From: Pseudomonadales bacterium
GTDB taxonomy: Bacteria > Pseudomonadota > Gammaproteobacteria > Pseudomonadales > Pseudohongiellaceae
Direction of reading: 5' to 3'
NCBI GenBank assembly: GCA_012103535.1
Contig: WLWQ01000002.1
Span: 1,178,001-1,242,000 of the forward strand
DNA: 64,000 bases
The position numbers were made by a program, and so were the translations under genes. This document shows positions 26,893 to 37,500 of the stretch, piece after piece (position 1 is the stretch's first letter; the number at the start of each line of letters is the position of its first letter). The notes beneath the pieces were generated by a model. That model did not search any database. It saw only the letters and a list, made by a program, of their open reading frames with translations, and was not told the origin of the DNA.

Positions 26893-27061
26893 ACAACTAG
26901 ACCTTGTTTGAGCCGTAAGCATAGACCTTATGCCTGCAGTCTGTCTATTTGAACACCAGTCAGGGCTGGAATTAAGGTATAATCTGCCTCTTCCTTGAGA
27001 AGACTGGGGCGCAAGTAATTAGATTCCCAAGAATTGGATAGATCACTATGAGTGGTTCAGA

Positions 27062-28342
27062 ATGAATAGCGCAGAAAGCTACATGACCGATATTGAGGCC
27101 TACATGAATAAGTTAGGCTCTCAGGCTCGTGTTGCGTCTCGAGAAATATCCAGGGCTACAACCGCCGCCAAGAATAAAGCCTTACTCGCGACTGCTGATG
27201 CAATAAATGCTAATCGCGCAGCGCTTATGGAAGCGAACCAAAAAGACCTTAAGGCAGGAGCAGAAAAAGGGCTTGAAGCAGCGCTGATGGATCGACTCGA
27301 GCTCACAGATGCTCGCATTGATAATATGATAGAAGGATTACAACAGGTCTCGTTATTGGATGATCCAGTGGGCGAAGTAAGCGACCTTAAATTCCGGCCG
27401 AGTGGTATTCAAGTTGGCAGAATGCGCGTTCCCCTTGGTGTCATCGGGATTATTTACGAATCGCGCCCAAACGTAACCTGCGAAGCTGCCAGTCTTTGTT
27501 TAAAGTCGGGAAATGCAACAATTCTCAGAGGTGGTTCTGAAGCGTTACATTCGAATCAGGCAATTGCTGCATGTATTAAGGAAGGACTGCAAGCAGCAGG
27601 GCTTAGTGAACACGTTGTACAAGTGTTGGATAGAACCGACAGGGAAGCAGTTGGTAAGCTAATTACTATGCCAGAATATGTTGACGTTATTGTTCCCCGA
27701 GGTGGCAAGGGCTTAATAGAAAGAATCAGCAACGATGCAAAAGTACCGGTGATTAAGCATCTCGACGGTAACTGCCACATTTATATCGATGACAAAGCAG
27801 ACATTGATAAATCTATTTCGGTCGCAGTAAATGCAAAAACCCAACGCTATGGTACTTGCTGTACCTTGGAATCATTATTGGTCGCTGCAGGGATTGCGAG
27901 TGAAGTATTGCCAAAACTTTGTGACGAGTACAAAACTCATAAGGTAGAGATACGTGGCTGTGAAAAAACTCAATCTCTAATTGACGGTGTAGTGCCGGCA
28001 ACTGATGAAGACTACGAAACTGAATATCTGGCACCCATAGTTTCGATCAAAATTGTTTCGGACCTCGACCAAGCCATTCACCATATTAATGAATTCAGTT
28101 CGCAGCATACCGATTCGATAATGACCCAAGATCACAATCGAGCGCAGCGTTTTTTACGTGAAGTTGATTCCAGCTCAGTGATGGTAAATGCATCAACTCG
28201 ATTTGCTGATGGATTCGAATACGGGCTGGGGGCAGAAATAGGGATATCGACCGATAAGCTCCATGCCCGCGGCCCCGTTGGCGTGGAAGGGCTTACTTCA
28301 CAAAAATACATAGTGCTTGGGGATGGTCATATTCGGCAATGA
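27062..28342 (+). CDS. proA: Glutamate-5-semialdehyde dehydrogenase (gamma-glutamyl phosphate reductase)
   Basis: 426 residues, the ProA length. The NAD(P)-binding core includes [20 protein letters not shown] (about 120-139), and the catalytic Cys lies in [16 protein letters not shown] (about residue 268). It is the second step of proline synthesis. It heads the proA-nadD-rsfS-rlmH run, overlapping nadD by 4 bp. A TATAAT at 26978-26983 could be its -10 box. A 5-codon frame (ATG at 27048) ends in a TGA that overlaps the proA ATG. Confidence 0.96.
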   Translation: MNSAESYMTDIEAYMNKLGSQARVASREISRATTAAKNKALLATADAINANRAALMEANQKDLKAGAEKGLEAALMDRLELTDARIDNMIEGLQQVSLLDDPVGEVSDLKFRPSGIQVGRMRVPLGVIGIIYESRPNVTCEAASLCLKSGNATILRGGSEALHSNQAIAACIKEGLQAAGLSEHVVQVLDRTDREAVGKLITMPEYVDVIVPRGGKGLIERISNDAKVPVIKHLDGNCHIYIDDKADIDKSISVAVNAKTQRYGTCCTLESLLVAAGIASEVLPKLCDEYKTHKVEIRGCEKTQSLIDGVVPATDEDYETEYLAPIVSIKIVSDLDQAIHHINEFSSQHTDSIMTQDHNRAQRFLREVDSSSVMVNASTRFADGFEYGLGAEIGISTDKLHARGPVGVEGLTSQKYIVLGDGHIRQ

Positions 28343-28974
28343 TGTCTCGTATTGGTGTTCTTGGAGGCATGTTTGATCCGATTCACAACGGCCATATCGA
28401 AGCTGCAAGCTATGCTCGTAATTGCCTTTCATTGGATCAAATCAAGCTCATTCCCTGTTCTGTTCCAAACCACAGAGCAGAGGCGTCATCAGCTGCGGAA
28501 CATCGTGTTGCTATGCTGGAGCTAGCGATCAGGGATCACAAATATATTGAAGTAGATCAGCTCGAACTTTGTCGAGAAGGGGTTTCATACTCAGTAGAGA
28601 CAATGAGAGAACTTGCTGAAAATTATCCCGACAATGAATTTGTCTTTATCCTCGGATTGGATGCCTTTAATACACTTAGCGAATGGCATGAATGGGAGCA
28701 GTTGTTTACCCTTTGTAGTTTCTTCGTCTTGGCCAGGTCTGGGGCAACAATTAACAGCGAACTCGCCGCAACCATAAATCTAGATGAAAGAAGAGTTGAT
28801 GATCCGGATTCTTTAAATCATGAAAAACCTGGATCCATCTACATAGCGGAAGATTTTAACTACCAATTATCATCGACAGAAGTGCGAAGCAAACTCGCAG
28901 AGGGATCAGATTTAAGCAAGGACTTGGATGTGCGAGTTTATTCATACATTAATGAACATAATTTATATCACTGA
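28339..28974 (+). CDS. nadD: Nicotinate-nucleotide adenylyltransferase
   Basis: 211 residues. The nucleotidyltransferase motif [18 protein letters not shown] (about 6-23) and the late SSTEVRSKL are diagnostic for NadD. It forms deamido-NAD from nicotinate mononucleotide in NAD synthesis. Its ATG overlaps the end of proA (ATGA), so translation is coupled. Confidence 0.95.
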   Translation: MMSRIGVLGGMFDPIHNGHIEAASYARNCLSLDQIKLIPCSVPNHRAEASSAAEHRVAMLELAIRDHKYIEVDQLELCREGVSYSVETMRELAENYPDNEFVFILGLDAFNTLSEWHEWEQLFTLCSFFVLARSGATINSELAATINLDERRVDDPDSLNHEKPGSIYIAEDFNYQLSSTEVRSKLAEGSDLSKDLDVRVYSYINEHNLYH

Positions 28975-28988
28975 TGTGAGTTGTAATT

Positions 28989-29348
28989 TTGAAAAGTAAA
29001 CAGTTAGCAGAAATTGCGGTTGAAGCCTTGGATGATTTAAAGGGTCAATCTATCAGTTGCATAAACGTATCCAAATTGACATCCATAACCGATTACATGG
29101 TGATCGTGACTGGAAGATCGAATACTCATATCAAGGCTATGGCTGATAATGTTGTAAAAAAAGTTAAAGAAGAAAACCAGCAAGTAGTAGGTGTAGAAGG
29201 TCGCATGCAGTCGGAATGGGTATTAGTGGATTGTGGCGATGTGGTAGTGCATATCATGCTTGCCCCAGTGCGAGCTTTATACAATTTAGAAGAGCTATGG
29301 AATTTCGATGCTCCCAAGGAGAATCGAAAGGAACCACAGCTCTCTTAA
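28989..29348 (+). CDS. rsfS: Ribosomal silencing factor RsfS
   Basis: 119 residues. The RsfS/Iojap fold is clear: SITDYMVIVTGRSNTHIKAMAD (split, about residues 31-52), then VEGRMQSEWVLVDCGDVVVHIM (about 70-91). It binds ribosomal protein L14 and blocks subunit joining when nutrients are scarce. The start is a TTG 14 bp after nadD. It is between nadD and rlmH as in most gammaproteobacteria. Confidence 0.95.
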   Translation: MKSKQLAEIAVEALDDLKGQSISCINVSKLTSITDYMVIVTGRSNTHIKAMADNVVKKVKEENQQVVGVEGRMQSEWVLVDCGDVVVHIMLAPVRALYNLEELWNFDAPKENRKEPQLS

Positions 29349-29369
29349 TACAGCATTCCTTAAAAACTT

Positions 29370-29840
29370 ATGCGCATCTCTTTAATTTCAGTGGGTACGA
29401 AAATGCCAGGCTGGATTCAGACTGGTGTGGATGAATATGCAAAAAGAATTCAAAAATCTCTGGGATTCTCGGTGGTGGAGGTGCCACTAGCGCAGCGCAG
29501 CAAATCTTCCAATGTCGCTCAGAGTATGGAGAAAGAAGCTGCGAATATACTGGCTAAGATCCAAGACAGTGATTTTGTCATTGCGCTGGTAGTCACCGGC
29601 AAAAAGCTCTCCACCGAAGACTTGTCCAAGCGCCTGGCGGAATTCAAGGTTGAGGGTCGAAATATCGTCTTTCTGGCCGGTGGGCCGGATGGTTTGCATG
29701 AATCCTGTCGTCAGAGAGCGAATGAACAGTGGTCACTTTCTGACTTAACCTTGCCTCATCCACTTGTGCGTGTATTGCTGCTTGAGCAGCTATATAGAGC
29801 CAATAGCCTGCTGGAAGGGCATCCTTATCATCGGCAGTAA
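29370..29840 (+). CDS. rlmH: 23S rRNA pseudouridine-1915 N3-methyltransferase
   Basis: 156 residues, the exact RlmH length. The SPOUT knot motifs LAGGPDGLHESC (about 103-114) and the C-terminal LPHPLVRVLLLEQLYRA with ending GHPYHRQ are characteristic. It methylates pseudouridine 1915 of 23S rRNA on assembled 70S ribosomes. It closes the proA-nadD-rsfS-rlmH run. The 220-bp gap before mrdA holds a small CTTATT/AATAAG inverted repeat (29929-29944) and no clear promoter. Confidence 0.96.
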   Translation: MRISLISVGTKMPGWIQTGVDEYAKRIQKSLGFSVVEVPLAQRSKSSNVAQSMEKEAANILAKIQDSDFVIALVVTGKKLSTEDLSKRLAEFKVEGRNIVFLAGGPDGLHESCRQRANEQWSLSDLTLPHPLVRVLLLEQLYRANSLLEGHPYHRQ

Positions 29841-30060
29841 GAAAATTCTCGCAAAATGTCTGTTTTTTCTAAGGTTTTTTGCTCAAATTTGACCGACTGG
29901 CTAAAAATTAAGCAGAAAAAGCGCTAGACTTATTTCTTAATAAGAGGTGTGGCAACTAATTGGTGGTAAAACTGTCTAAAAGCCGGCAGAGACGGCTTCA
30001 GTGGCCTATTACTTAGCCGATTACTCTAGTGATTAAACCAACCCTTCTGGACTACATTTC

Positions 30061-32055
30061 ATGGCTGGTAAGTGGCAGCTAAAAGATCATGAAGCGGAGC
30101 AGCGACTATTCAATCGCCGCCTTATAACCGCCGCTGTCTTAATCTTCCTGTTTTTCGCTGCTCTAGTAGTGCAACTAGTCTATTTGCAGATCTATCAATT
30201 CGATTACTTTTCTGCGCGGTCGGATGGCAATCGCCTCCATTCGCAATATGTTCCGCCTGCACGGGGCTTGATCTTCGACAGAAACGGTGAATTGCTGGCT
30301 GACAATCAGCCCATCTTCAACTTAACCATAGTTCGAGAGCAGATTGAAGATCTGGAAGGGACGTTGGAATATTTAAGCACTCTAATTCGTCTTTCAGAAG
30401 ACGATATCGAACAATTCAATACTCGCCTGCAGCGTAATCGAGTTCCCTTTTCCTCGGTGCCATTGCGGTATGTTCTAAATGATGAGGAAAAATCAAGAAT
30501 TGCAGTGAATTCGCACTTGTTACCTGGCATTGCAATTGAGCCTCAGTTCGTCCGCCAATATCCATTAGCGGATTTAACTGCACATTCCCTCGGTTATGTC
30601 TCTGAAATAAATCGTGAAGAACTGGATAGTCTTAATGATGAAGAGAAAGAAAACTATGGTGGAACTAACCATATTGGAAAAACAGGTATTGAGCGCACTT
30701 ATGAAGATATTCTTCACGGCACAGTCGGTTATGAAATCGTAGAGAAGAACAATAGGGGTCAGGTTATGCGATATTTAGATCGCACCGATCCCGTCGCTGG
30801 GAAAAACATTACGCTGCATATGGATGCGCAGTTGCAAAGAGCTGCCGAGGAGGCATTAGGAGAGCTGCGTGGTGCTGTTGTGGCCATTGAGCCGGCAACT
30901 GGTGGCATTATTGCTATGGTAAGCAAGCCTGCATTTGATCCTAATTTATTTGTAACTGGAATTAGCAGCAAAGATTATGGCGTACTAGTTACGGATGAGG
31001 TCAATACACGACTGTTTGACCGTACAACCAACCCTTATCCTCCAGGTTCAACTATTAAACCTTTCTTAGGACTTGGGGGTTTACATCACGAATTAGTTGA
31101 TTACGAATTTGCGATTCATGATCCAGGTTATTTCCGCCTGCCAGGTGTGTCATATCGTTGGGGGGATTGGACTTTGCGAACTAGGATCGGTGGCGGTCAC
31201 GAACACACCGATTTGCAAAAAGCGATTTTTCAGTCCTGCAACACGTTCTTTTTCGATCTTGGAAATCGTATGGGAATCGATACGATTCATAGCTTTATGT
31301 CGCAATTCGGTTTTGGAGATAATTTCGCTGTAGATGTTTCTTATGCAAGAACTGGCGTATTGCCATCGCGCGAATGGAAAATGGCTAGCCGTGGAGAACC
31401 GTGGTATCCCGGCGATACTATTAATTCTTCTATTGGGCAGGGATTAATGTGGGCTACTCCACTGCAATTAGCCACAGCAGCTTCAATTATCGCCAACAAA
31501 GGCGAAGTCATTCAGCCTCGAATGTTAAAAGCAATCGAAGAGCAGCCCTTTGAACCCTTGGTTGAAAATGCAGTTCCCGATGTAATGTTGAATGATCCGG
31601 ATTATTGGCGCTACATAGAAGAGGCTATGACCATGGTTGTGCATAGGCCATATTCAACGGAGTTTCGAGACTATGGAAGCGCTTATCCCGAAATAGCCCA
31701 GAAAGATCCCGATATGAGCTATATGCTTGCAGGTAAATCAGGAACAGCTCAGGCTGTTGGTATAAGCCAGGATGTTCTTTCAAGCACTGACATTGTTGTT
31801 TCTGATTTAAACAAGGACCACGCTTTGTTTATTGCGTTCGCTCCCGCAATGAATTCCCACATCGCGCCCCAAATAGCATTGGCAGTGTTCGTTGAAAACG
31901 GAGAATCTGGTGGAGGTGCAGCAGGACCTATTGCTAAGCAACTTACTGATAAATATTTACTCGATATTCTGCAGATAGATTTTGAAGCACTGAATGAGGT
32001 AGTACCACCAGAGCAACCAGAAGTTAATGTTCTAGTCTCGGAAGCAGATGAATAA
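30061..32055 (+). CDS. mrdA: Penicillin-binding protein 2 (elongasome transpeptidase)
   Basis: 664 residues. One N-terminal membrane helix (about 20-45), a dimerisation/pedestal domain, then the transpeptidase domain with SxxK (PYPPGSTIKP, about 325-334), SxN (QSCNTFFFDLG, about 390) and KSGTAQ (about 559). It cross-links peptidoglycan during cylindrical elongation, working with RodA. mrdA and rodA overlap by 8 bp, consistent with stoichiometric production. Confidence 0.96.
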   Translation: MAGKWQLKDHEAEQRLFNRRLITAAVLIFLFFAALVVQLVYLQIYQFDYFSARSDGNRLHSQYVPPARGLIFDRNGELLADNQPIFNLTIVREQIEDLEGTLEYLSTLIRLSEDDIEQFNTRLQRNRVPFSSVPLRYVLNDEEKSRIAVNSHLLPGIAIEPQFVRQYPLADLTAHSLGYVSEINREELDSLNDEEKENYGGTNHIGKTGIERTYEDILHGTVGYEIVEKNNRGQVMRYLDRTDPVAGKNITLHMDAQLQRAAEEALGELRGAVVAIEPATGGIIAMVSKPAFDPNLFVTGISSKDYGVLVTDEVNTRLFDRTTNPYPPGSTIKPFLGLGGLHHELVDYEFAIHDPGYFRLPGVSYRWGDWTLRTRIGGGHEHTDLQKAIFQSCNTFFFDLGNRMGIDTIHSFMSQFGFGDNFAVDVSYARTGVLPSREWKMASRGEPWYPGDTINSSIGQGLMWATPLQLATAASIIANKGEVIQPRMLKAIEEQPFEPLVENAVPDVMLNDPDYWRYIEEAMTMVVHRPYSTEFRDYGSAYPEIAQKDPDMSYMLAGKSGTAQAVGISQDVLSSTDIVVSDLNKDHALFIAFAPAMNSHIAPQIALAVFVENGESGGGAAGPIAKQLTDKYLLDILQIDFEALNEVVPPEQPEVNVLVSEADE

Positions 32056-33196
32056 CCAAGATTTCATCCGTCAATCCACTGGTTTCTATACTCCACCAAG
32101 CCGCGCACAAACTATCTGGCGCATTATCCACACCGACCCCCCATTACTAGTTGGTATTGTTTTACTCTGCGCTTTTGGATTGTTTGTTCTCTATAGCGCC
32201 AGCGATGGAGACCAGGCGGTGGTGCAGCGACAAGCTTTAATTATGCTTGCCGGATTGGTTTTGATGTTTATTGTTTCTCAATTCAGCCCCCATTTCTTTC
32301 GACGCTGGGCACCCTCGTTGTATGGAGTTGGCTTAGCACTATTACTGATTGTTCTAGTTATTGGTGTTGAAGAAAACGGAGCCCGCAGTTGGCTTGATCT
32401 TCCTGGGCTTCCGAGTTTCCAGCCTTCGGAAACACTAAAAATCGTGGTACCGCTACTAATGGCCTGGTATCTCGCGAGTAGACCATTGCCACCAAGGTTT
32501 AAACACTTGTTTTGGTCGGCGGTAATGATCTTGATTCCGGCGGCCCTAATCGTTGTTCAGAATGACACTGGCACCGCCATTATGGTTGCCATGTCTGGCA
32601 TTTTCGTCGTGTTACTGGCAGGGATAAGGTGGCGAATTGTTTTCGCCGGATTTTTTGCCTTACTATTTGCCTCTCCGGCCTGGTATTTGTTCTTGGCTCA
32701 GGAGCATCAAAAGAACAGGATACTGACGTTTTTTAATCCTTATCGTGATCCAACTGGATCGGGCTACAACATTATTCAATCGCAGATTGCTATTGGCTCG
32801 GGCGGTGTCTATGGCAAAGGATTTGGAAATGGCGCGCAATCTCATTTGGATTTTATTCCCGAGAGCAACACCGATTTTATCCTCGCGGTTTTAGCGGAAG
32901 AGTTTGGCTTGTTAGGGGTGTTGTTTTTAATTTGCCTCTATCTGTTTGTGTTAGTGCGTGGTTTCTACATCGCCTACCACGCTAAAGACATGTTTAGCCG
33001 CCTTCTGGCCGGTAGCATCACGCTCACCTTTTTCTTCTACGTATTTATTAATATGGCAATGGTGTCGGGACTAGTACCGGTAATTGGGCTTCCTCTTCCT
33101 CTGATCAGTCGCGGGGGAACGGCAATTCTGACCTTATTCATAGGCTTCGGATTGCTCATGTCGATCCAGACCCATGGTCGAGCTAGAGCTAAGTAG
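32048..33196 (+). CDS. rodA: Rod-shape-determining peptidoglycan glycosyltransferase RodA
   Basis: 382 residues, about ten membrane helices of the SEDS family. The ILTFFNPYRDPTGSGYNIIQSQIAIGSGG region (about 228-256) and the VIGLPLPLISRGGTAIL segment (about 346-362) are classic. It polymerises glycan strands with PBP2 in the elongasome. The gene mltB, often next in this cluster, is missing; only 162 bp separate rodA from rlpA. Confidence 0.96.
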   Translation: MNNQDFIRQSTGFYTPPSRAQTIWRIIHTDPPLLVGIVLLCAFGLFVLYSASDGDQAVVQRQALIMLAGLVLMFIVSQFSPHFFRRWAPSLYGVGLALLLIVLVIGVEENGARSWLDLPGLPSFQPSETLKIVVPLLMAWYLASRPLPPRFKHLFWSAVMILIPAALIVVQNDTGTAIMVAMSGIFVVLLAGIRWRIVFAGFFALLFASPAWYLFLAQEHQKNRILTFFNPYRDPTGSGYNIIQSQIAIGSGGVYGKGFGNGAQSHLDFIPESNTDFILAVLAEEFGLLGVLFLICLYLFVLVRGFYIAYHAKDMFSRLLAGSITLTFFFYVFINMAMVSGLVPVIGLPLPLISRGGTAILTLFIGFGLLMSIQTHGRARAK

Positions 33197-33358
33197 CTGA
33201 AAAATAAGAAGTTATTTTCAGTATTCCGTAAGAATCTTTGAGCTGCTACGAATTTTGCAATCCCTCAGCTTCTTCCCTGGCTTAGATAGATTAAAATTCT
33301 GCGGGTTTTGGACGCTAAGTAACTAACTTACTTAGATTTTCTTGTTGATGACAGCACT

Positions 33359-34222
33359 ATGATGAGACCTTGTTTGAGAACATTAGTTATTGCTTTGCTA
33401 GCGGCAGTGCTTGCTGCCTGCTCATCAGCGCCTGCACCAACGCCACCCAGTTCTTCGAGTCGCTACTCGATAGATCAGGATCGGGCACCTGACCGGCAAG
33501 TAGATATTGCCGCGATACCTGAAGTGGTTCCTGAACCCCTTAACCGCACGATGGCAGGTAACCGCTCTCCCTATACCGTCCTCGGGAAGACTTACCACGT
33601 TATGCCGACGGAAGAAGGCTATAACGAACGCGGTGTAGCATCTTGGTATGGCGAAAAGTTTCATGGTCACAAAACGTCGAATGGCGAAGTCTTCGATATG
33701 TATAGGGCTTCAGCAGCGCATAAGTCATTGCCGATTCCTAGCTTCCTGAGAGTGACGAATTTGGATAACAATCGCAGTCTTGTTGTCAGAGTAAATGACA
33801 GAGGCCCATTTCATGGTGACCGCATTGTCGACTTGAGTTATGCGGCGGCCTTAAAACTTGGTTATGCAGACCGGGGCACGGCTCGGGTACAACTTGAGGC
33901 GATAATTCCCAATGGCGCCGCAGCAGATCGAGCTGTTGCGAGAAACACTTTGCAAAATCAGCAAACGCTGAGAGTGGCAAATTCGGGAGACAGATTTTTA
34001 CAGGTAGGCGCCTTTGCGGACATTAATTCCGCCCGTGAGGTGTCTGATAAATTGAGAGCAATGACAAATCGGCCAGTGTTTATCAGGTCCATAAGTAACG
34101 CTAACAATGGTGTATTACATCGAGTTCGGATTGGACCAGTAAATGACGCTGGTGAGATTCGACGAATTACACAAAGTGTTGTTGCTGCTAACTTGGGAAA
34201 TCCGTACACTGTGGCCGAGTAG
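33359..34222 (+). CDS. rlpA: RlpA-like septal/endolytic lipoprotein with SPOR domain
   Basis: 287 residues. A lipoprotein signal with lipobox LAAC (Cys about residue 21), the double-psi beta-barrel domain (about 95-185; GVASWYGEKFHGHKTSNGE, then VRVNDRGPFHGDRIVDLS) and a C-terminal SPOR domain (about 212-287) that binds denuded glycans. In Pseudomonas RlpA is a lytic transglycosylase specific for naked glycan strands; the double-psi barrel Glu and Asp fit that activity. It sits between rodA and dacA. Confidence 0.93.
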   Translation: MMRPCLRTLVIALLAAVLAACSSAPAPTPPSSSSRYSIDQDRAPDRQVDIAAIPEVVPEPLNRTMAGNRSPYTVLGKTYHVMPTEEGYNERGVASWYGEKFHGHKTSNGEVFDMYRASAAHKSLPIPSFLRVTNLDNNRSLVVRVNDRGPFHGDRIVDLSYAAALKLGYADRGTARVQLEAIIPNGAAADRAVARNTLQNQQTLRVANSGDRFLQVGAFADINSAREVSDKLRAMTNRPVFIRSISNANNGVLHRVRIGPVNDAGEIRRITQSVVAANLGNPYTVAE

Positions 34223-34297
34223 CACTTCACGATCAAAGCACTTGTTTTCGTCACCTCTCGGCACCATATAATCACTGGTTTCGACACGGAATTCTTT

Positions 34298-35494
34298 ATG
34301 TTTTTAAAGAACGCAATCTATCAATTTTTTAACCGTTCCCTTGTTCGAGGAACGATGCTTATTTGTCTTCTGTTGGCGAGCAGTTCCTTCGTTAATGCAC
34401 AGACCATAATTCCCCGTGCGCCGGAAATAGCTGCCACTAGCTATATTCTGATTGATGCCAAGACAGGCCAGATTATTATTGAAGAAAACGCCGACGAACC
34501 GCTGCCACCAGCAAGCCTTACCAAGATAATGACCGCGTACATTGCGGTGGAAGAAATTATAAATGGTAATTTGTCGTTAAGAGATGAAGTGCACATAAGT
34601 GAAAAAGCCTGGCGCATGGAAGGCTCGAAAATGTTCGTAGGCGTTAACACCCAAGTTAGTGTCGAAGATCTCTTGCGCGGAATAATCATCCAATCGGGTA
34701 ATGATTCTAGTGTTGCAATTGCAGAACATATTGCCGGAAGTGAAGAAGCATTCGCGGACATGATGAATCAATACGGTGAAGTGCTTGGTCTATCCAATAG
34801 TTTCTTTATGAATTCCAGCGGCCTCGACAGTGAGTTGTACTACAACACGATGTCTGCACGAGATCTGGCAACACTGGCACAGGCAACAATTGAAAGACAT
34901 GCAGATTATTATCCAATTTATGCCGAGAGAGAGTTCACCTATAACGGCATACGGCAAGATAATCGCAACAGATTATTGTTTAGAGACAGAAATGTAGACG
35001 GCATGAAAACCGGTTGGACCAATGCTGCGGGTTATTGTTTAGTGGCCTCGGCCGAACGCGATGGCATGCGACTAATTTCTGTTGTGATGGGCACAGTGAG
35101 TGAAGAGGCTCGAGCGATCGAAACTCAGAAATTAATGACCTATGGATTCCGCTATTTCGAAACCCACAAGCTCTACGATCTGAATCAGGTATTGACCAAT
35201 GTGCCAGTCTGGTCGGGAGATCAAAACGCTGTCGATCTTGGAATTCAGGAAGAAGTGTACGTGACAATTCCTCGTGGTCAGGCGGAATCCATGCAGGCGG
35301 CTGTGGACGTTGATGAAATTATTCGTGCGCCGTTAAATAGCGGGCAAATCATGGGTGTGGTTAATGTCACATTAGACAATGACATTATTTATACCGGTGA
35401 TGTGATTGCTATGCAGGAAGTTGAGCAGGGCGGAGTCTTTAAGCGCTTTATTGACTGGATAACTTTATTCTTCTCCAATCTCTTCGGCGGATAA
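34298..35494 (+). CDS. dacA: D-Ala-D-Ala carboxypeptidase (PBP5/6 type)
   Basis: 398 residues, the PBP5 length. A signal peptide ends near residue 35 (FVNAQ). Serine-peptidase motifs are SLTK (PASLTKIMTAY, about 72-75), SGNDSS (about 132-137) and KTGWTNAAG (about 235). A C-terminal beta-sheet domain and an amphipathic end (FKRFIDWITLFFSNLFGG) would anchor it to the periplasmic face of the inner membrane. It trims pentapeptides to tetrapeptides, controlling cross-linking and cell shape. An inner ATG at codon 20 is an alternative start. Confidence 0.94.
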   Translation: MFLKNAIYQFFNRSLVRGTMLICLLLASSSFVNAQTIIPRAPEIAATSYILIDAKTGQIIIEENADEPLPPASLTKIMTAYIAVEEIINGNLSLRDEVHISEKAWRMEGSKMFVGVNTQVSVEDLLRGIIIQSGNDSSVAIAEHIAGSEEAFADMMNQYGEVLGLSNSFFMNSSGLDSELYYNTMSARDLATLAQATIERHADYYPIYAEREFTYNGIRQDNRNRLLFRDRNVDGMKTGWTNAAGYCLVASAERDGMRLISVVMGTVSEEARAIETQKLMTYGFRYFETHKLYDLNQVLTNVPVWSGDQNAVDLGIQEEVYVTIPRGQAESMQAAVDVDEIIRAPLNSGQIMGVVNVTLDNDIIYTGDVIAMQEVEQGGVFKRFIDWITLFFSNLFGG

Positions 35495-35505
35495 CTACTT
35501 TTGTT

Positions 35506-35793
35506 ATGTCCGTTGATTCAGGCTCGACTGATCAAGATCCACCGAAGATAGATTTTCCCTGTCTGTATCCAATAAAAATCATTGGCAAAGCTGTCGATGA
35601 TTTTCAGAAATCTGTTGTCTCTGCAGTAGAACGACACACCGGTACTATCACGGCAGACTTAATCAAGGTACAACCTAGTCGGAAAAATAATTACCTCTCC
35701 GTAACTGTAACCATTGCTGCAACCGGTGAAGAACAGCTACAAAGTATTTTTCAGGATCTGAAAAAAATCGAAAGCGTAAAAATGGTGCTTTAG
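35506..35793 (+). CDS. ybeD: YbeD/DUF493 family protein
   Basis: 95 residues. DUF493 fold, an ACT-like ferredoxin fold: IDFPCLYPIKIIGKA near residue 14 and SRKNNYLSVTVTI near 58. It is a putative regulator located next to lipB in many gammaproteobacteria; its role is not settled. Its stop is followed after one base by the TTG of lipB, suggesting coupling. Confidence 0.9.
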   Translation: MSVDSGSTDQDPPKIDFPCLYPIKIIGKAVDDFQKSVVSAVERHTGTITADLIKVQPSRKNNYLSVTVTIAATGEEQLQSIFQDLKKIESVKMVL

Positions 35794-35794
35794 C

Positions 35795-36481
35795 TTGCGA
35801 CTCACCGACTATAAATGGTTTCAAGCAGAGCCATTAAATTCAGAATCTTCCCTACCGAAATTGGTAATCAGGCGTCTTGGATTACAAGACTACGAACCAA
35901 TTTGGGGAGCCATGCGTTATTTGGCTGAGAATCCCAAAAGCGAGCGCAATGACGAAATATGGCTACTTAGCCATAAGCCCGTATTCACTCAGGGCCAGGC
36001 AGGTAAAGCAGAGCACATTCTTAACCCCGGAAACATCCCGGTGGTTCAAATCGATCGCGGCGGCCAAGTCACTTACCACGGTCCAGGACAATTGGTGGCC
36101 TACTTACTCATTGATGTCCGCCGCCGAAAAATTGGGATTCGCAAGCTTGTCGATTTAATAGAAAACGCCATGGCTGCAACCCTTGAACAATTTGGCTTAG
36201 CTGCAGAAACCAGGCCCAAGGCTCCCGGAGTCTATGTGAATGATGCTAAAATGGGTGCTCTAGGACTAAGGATAAAGAATGGCTGGAGTTATCACGGCCT
36301 GAGTCTGAACGTAAACATGGATTTGTCGCCATTCAAATGCATCAATCCTTGTGGATTCGAAGATCTCGCAGTTACTCAATTAGCAGACTTCGTTGAAAAT
36401 GAGGAAATGTTGCTGCAAAAAGTAAGCAAAGTGCTCTGCAATAAGTTGCTGGACGAACTAGGGTATAAAGAGCACTCCTGA
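35795..36481 (+). CDS. lipB: Octanoyl-ACP:protein N-octanoyltransferase LipB
   Basis: 228 residues. [13 protein letters not shown] (about 67-79), the [17 protein letters not shown] block (about 89-105), the catalytic Lys in [11 protein letters not shown] (about 150) and the catalytic Cys in [10 protein letters not shown] (about 186) are all present. It moves octanoate from ACP to lipoyl domains, the step before LipA. The start is a TTG at 35795; no ATG fits the family N-terminus. Confidence 0.95.
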   Translation: MRLTDYKWFQAEPLNSESSLPKLVIRRLGLQDYEPIWGAMRYLAENPKSERNDEIWLLSHKPVFTQGQAGKAEHILNPGNIPVVQIDRGGQVTYHGPGQLVAYLLIDVRRRKIGIRKLVDLIENAMAATLEQFGLAAETRPKAPGVYVNDAKMGALGLRIKNGWSYHGLSLNVNMDLSPFKCINPCGFEDLAVTQLADFVENEEMLLQKVSKVLCNKLLDELGYKEHS

Positions 36482-36501
36482 ACAAGCAGTCAAAACTATT
36501 T

Positions 36502-37467
36502 ATGCCAGAACGTAAGCGTAGAAATGTATTAGTGGAAGGTGAAAAGCTTCGGGGTGCGGAGAAGGTTCGTCGTATTCCGGTAAAAGTTATTCCAACCACC
36601 GAATTGCCTGCCAAACCCGATTGGATACGGGTAAAAATTCCTGTCTCCCCAAAAATAAGTCATATAAAAGACAAACTAAGACAGCACAAATTGGCTTCTG
36701 TGTGCGAAGAGGCATCGTGTCCTAACTTAGGCGAGTGTTTTAGCAACGGCACAGCCACTTTTATGATAATGGGAGATATATGTACTCGCCGTTGTCCATT
36801 CTGCGATGTCGCTCATGGTAAGCCGCGACCACTAGATCAGAATGAACCCAGAGAGCTGGCTCAAGCTATTAAGGAAATGGAGCTTAGTTATGTCGTTATC
36901 ACTTCAGTCGACAGGGATGACTTGAAAGACAGTGGTGCCGAGCACTTTGCAAACTGCATAACAGAAACGCGAAGATACAATCCGGAAATTAAAGTTGAAG
37001 TACTGGTTCCAGATTTTCGTGGCCGCATGGAGATTGCCGTCGATATTTTGGAGAAGACTCCACCTGATGTGTTTAATCACAATTTGGAGACTGTCCCGAG
37101 GCTATACAAACAAGCCCGTCCAGGAGCAGATTATCAATGGTCACTGGAATTATTGAAGGCATATAAAATTAAGCAGCCTGAAGTCGTCACAAAGTCTGGC
37201 TTAATGTTGGGACTTGGTGAAGAAATTGATGAAGTTAAACAGGTGTTGCAAGATCTGAAAGCGCACAATGTTGACATGATCACCCTGGGGCAATACTTAC
37301 AACCCAGTAAAGATCATTTAAAGGTAGAACGATTTGTTCATCCTTCTGAATTCGATATGTTAAGGGAATTCGCTGAGAATCTGGGATTCTCGCAAGTCGC
37401 CAGTGGGCCGCTGGTCAGATCTTCCTACCACGCCGACAAGCAAGCTCATGGTGAGAACATATCTTAA
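36502..37467 (+). CDS. lipA: Lipoyl synthase
   Basis: 321 residues. It has the auxiliary-cluster cysteines [12 protein letters not shown] (about 70-81), the radical-SAM motif [10 protein letters not shown] (CxxxCxxC, about 94-103) and the C-terminal RSSYHAD serine ligand. It inserts two sulfurs into the octanoyl chain on lipoyl domains of the 2-oxoacid dehydrogenases and glycine cleavage H-protein. It is the last gene of the left arm of the locus. Confidence 0.97.
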   Translation: MPERKRRNVLVEGEKLRGAEKVRRIPVKVIPTTELPAKPDWIRVKIPVSPKISHIKDKLRQHKLASVCEEASCPNLGECFSNGTATFMIMGDICTRRCPFCDVAHGKPRPLDQNEPRELAQAIKEMELSYVVITSVDRDDLKDSGAEHFANCITETRRYNPEIKVEVLVPDFRGRMEIAVDILEKTPPDVFNHNLETVPRLYKQARPGADYQWSLELLKAYKIKQPEVVTKSGLMLGLGEEIDEVKQVLQDLKAHNVDMITLGQYLQPSKDHLKVERFVHPSEFDMLREFAENLGFSQVASGPLVRSSYHADKQAHGENIS

Positions 37468-37500
37468 TTCAAAAATTCGACTTTCACGCTGATAAGTCCA

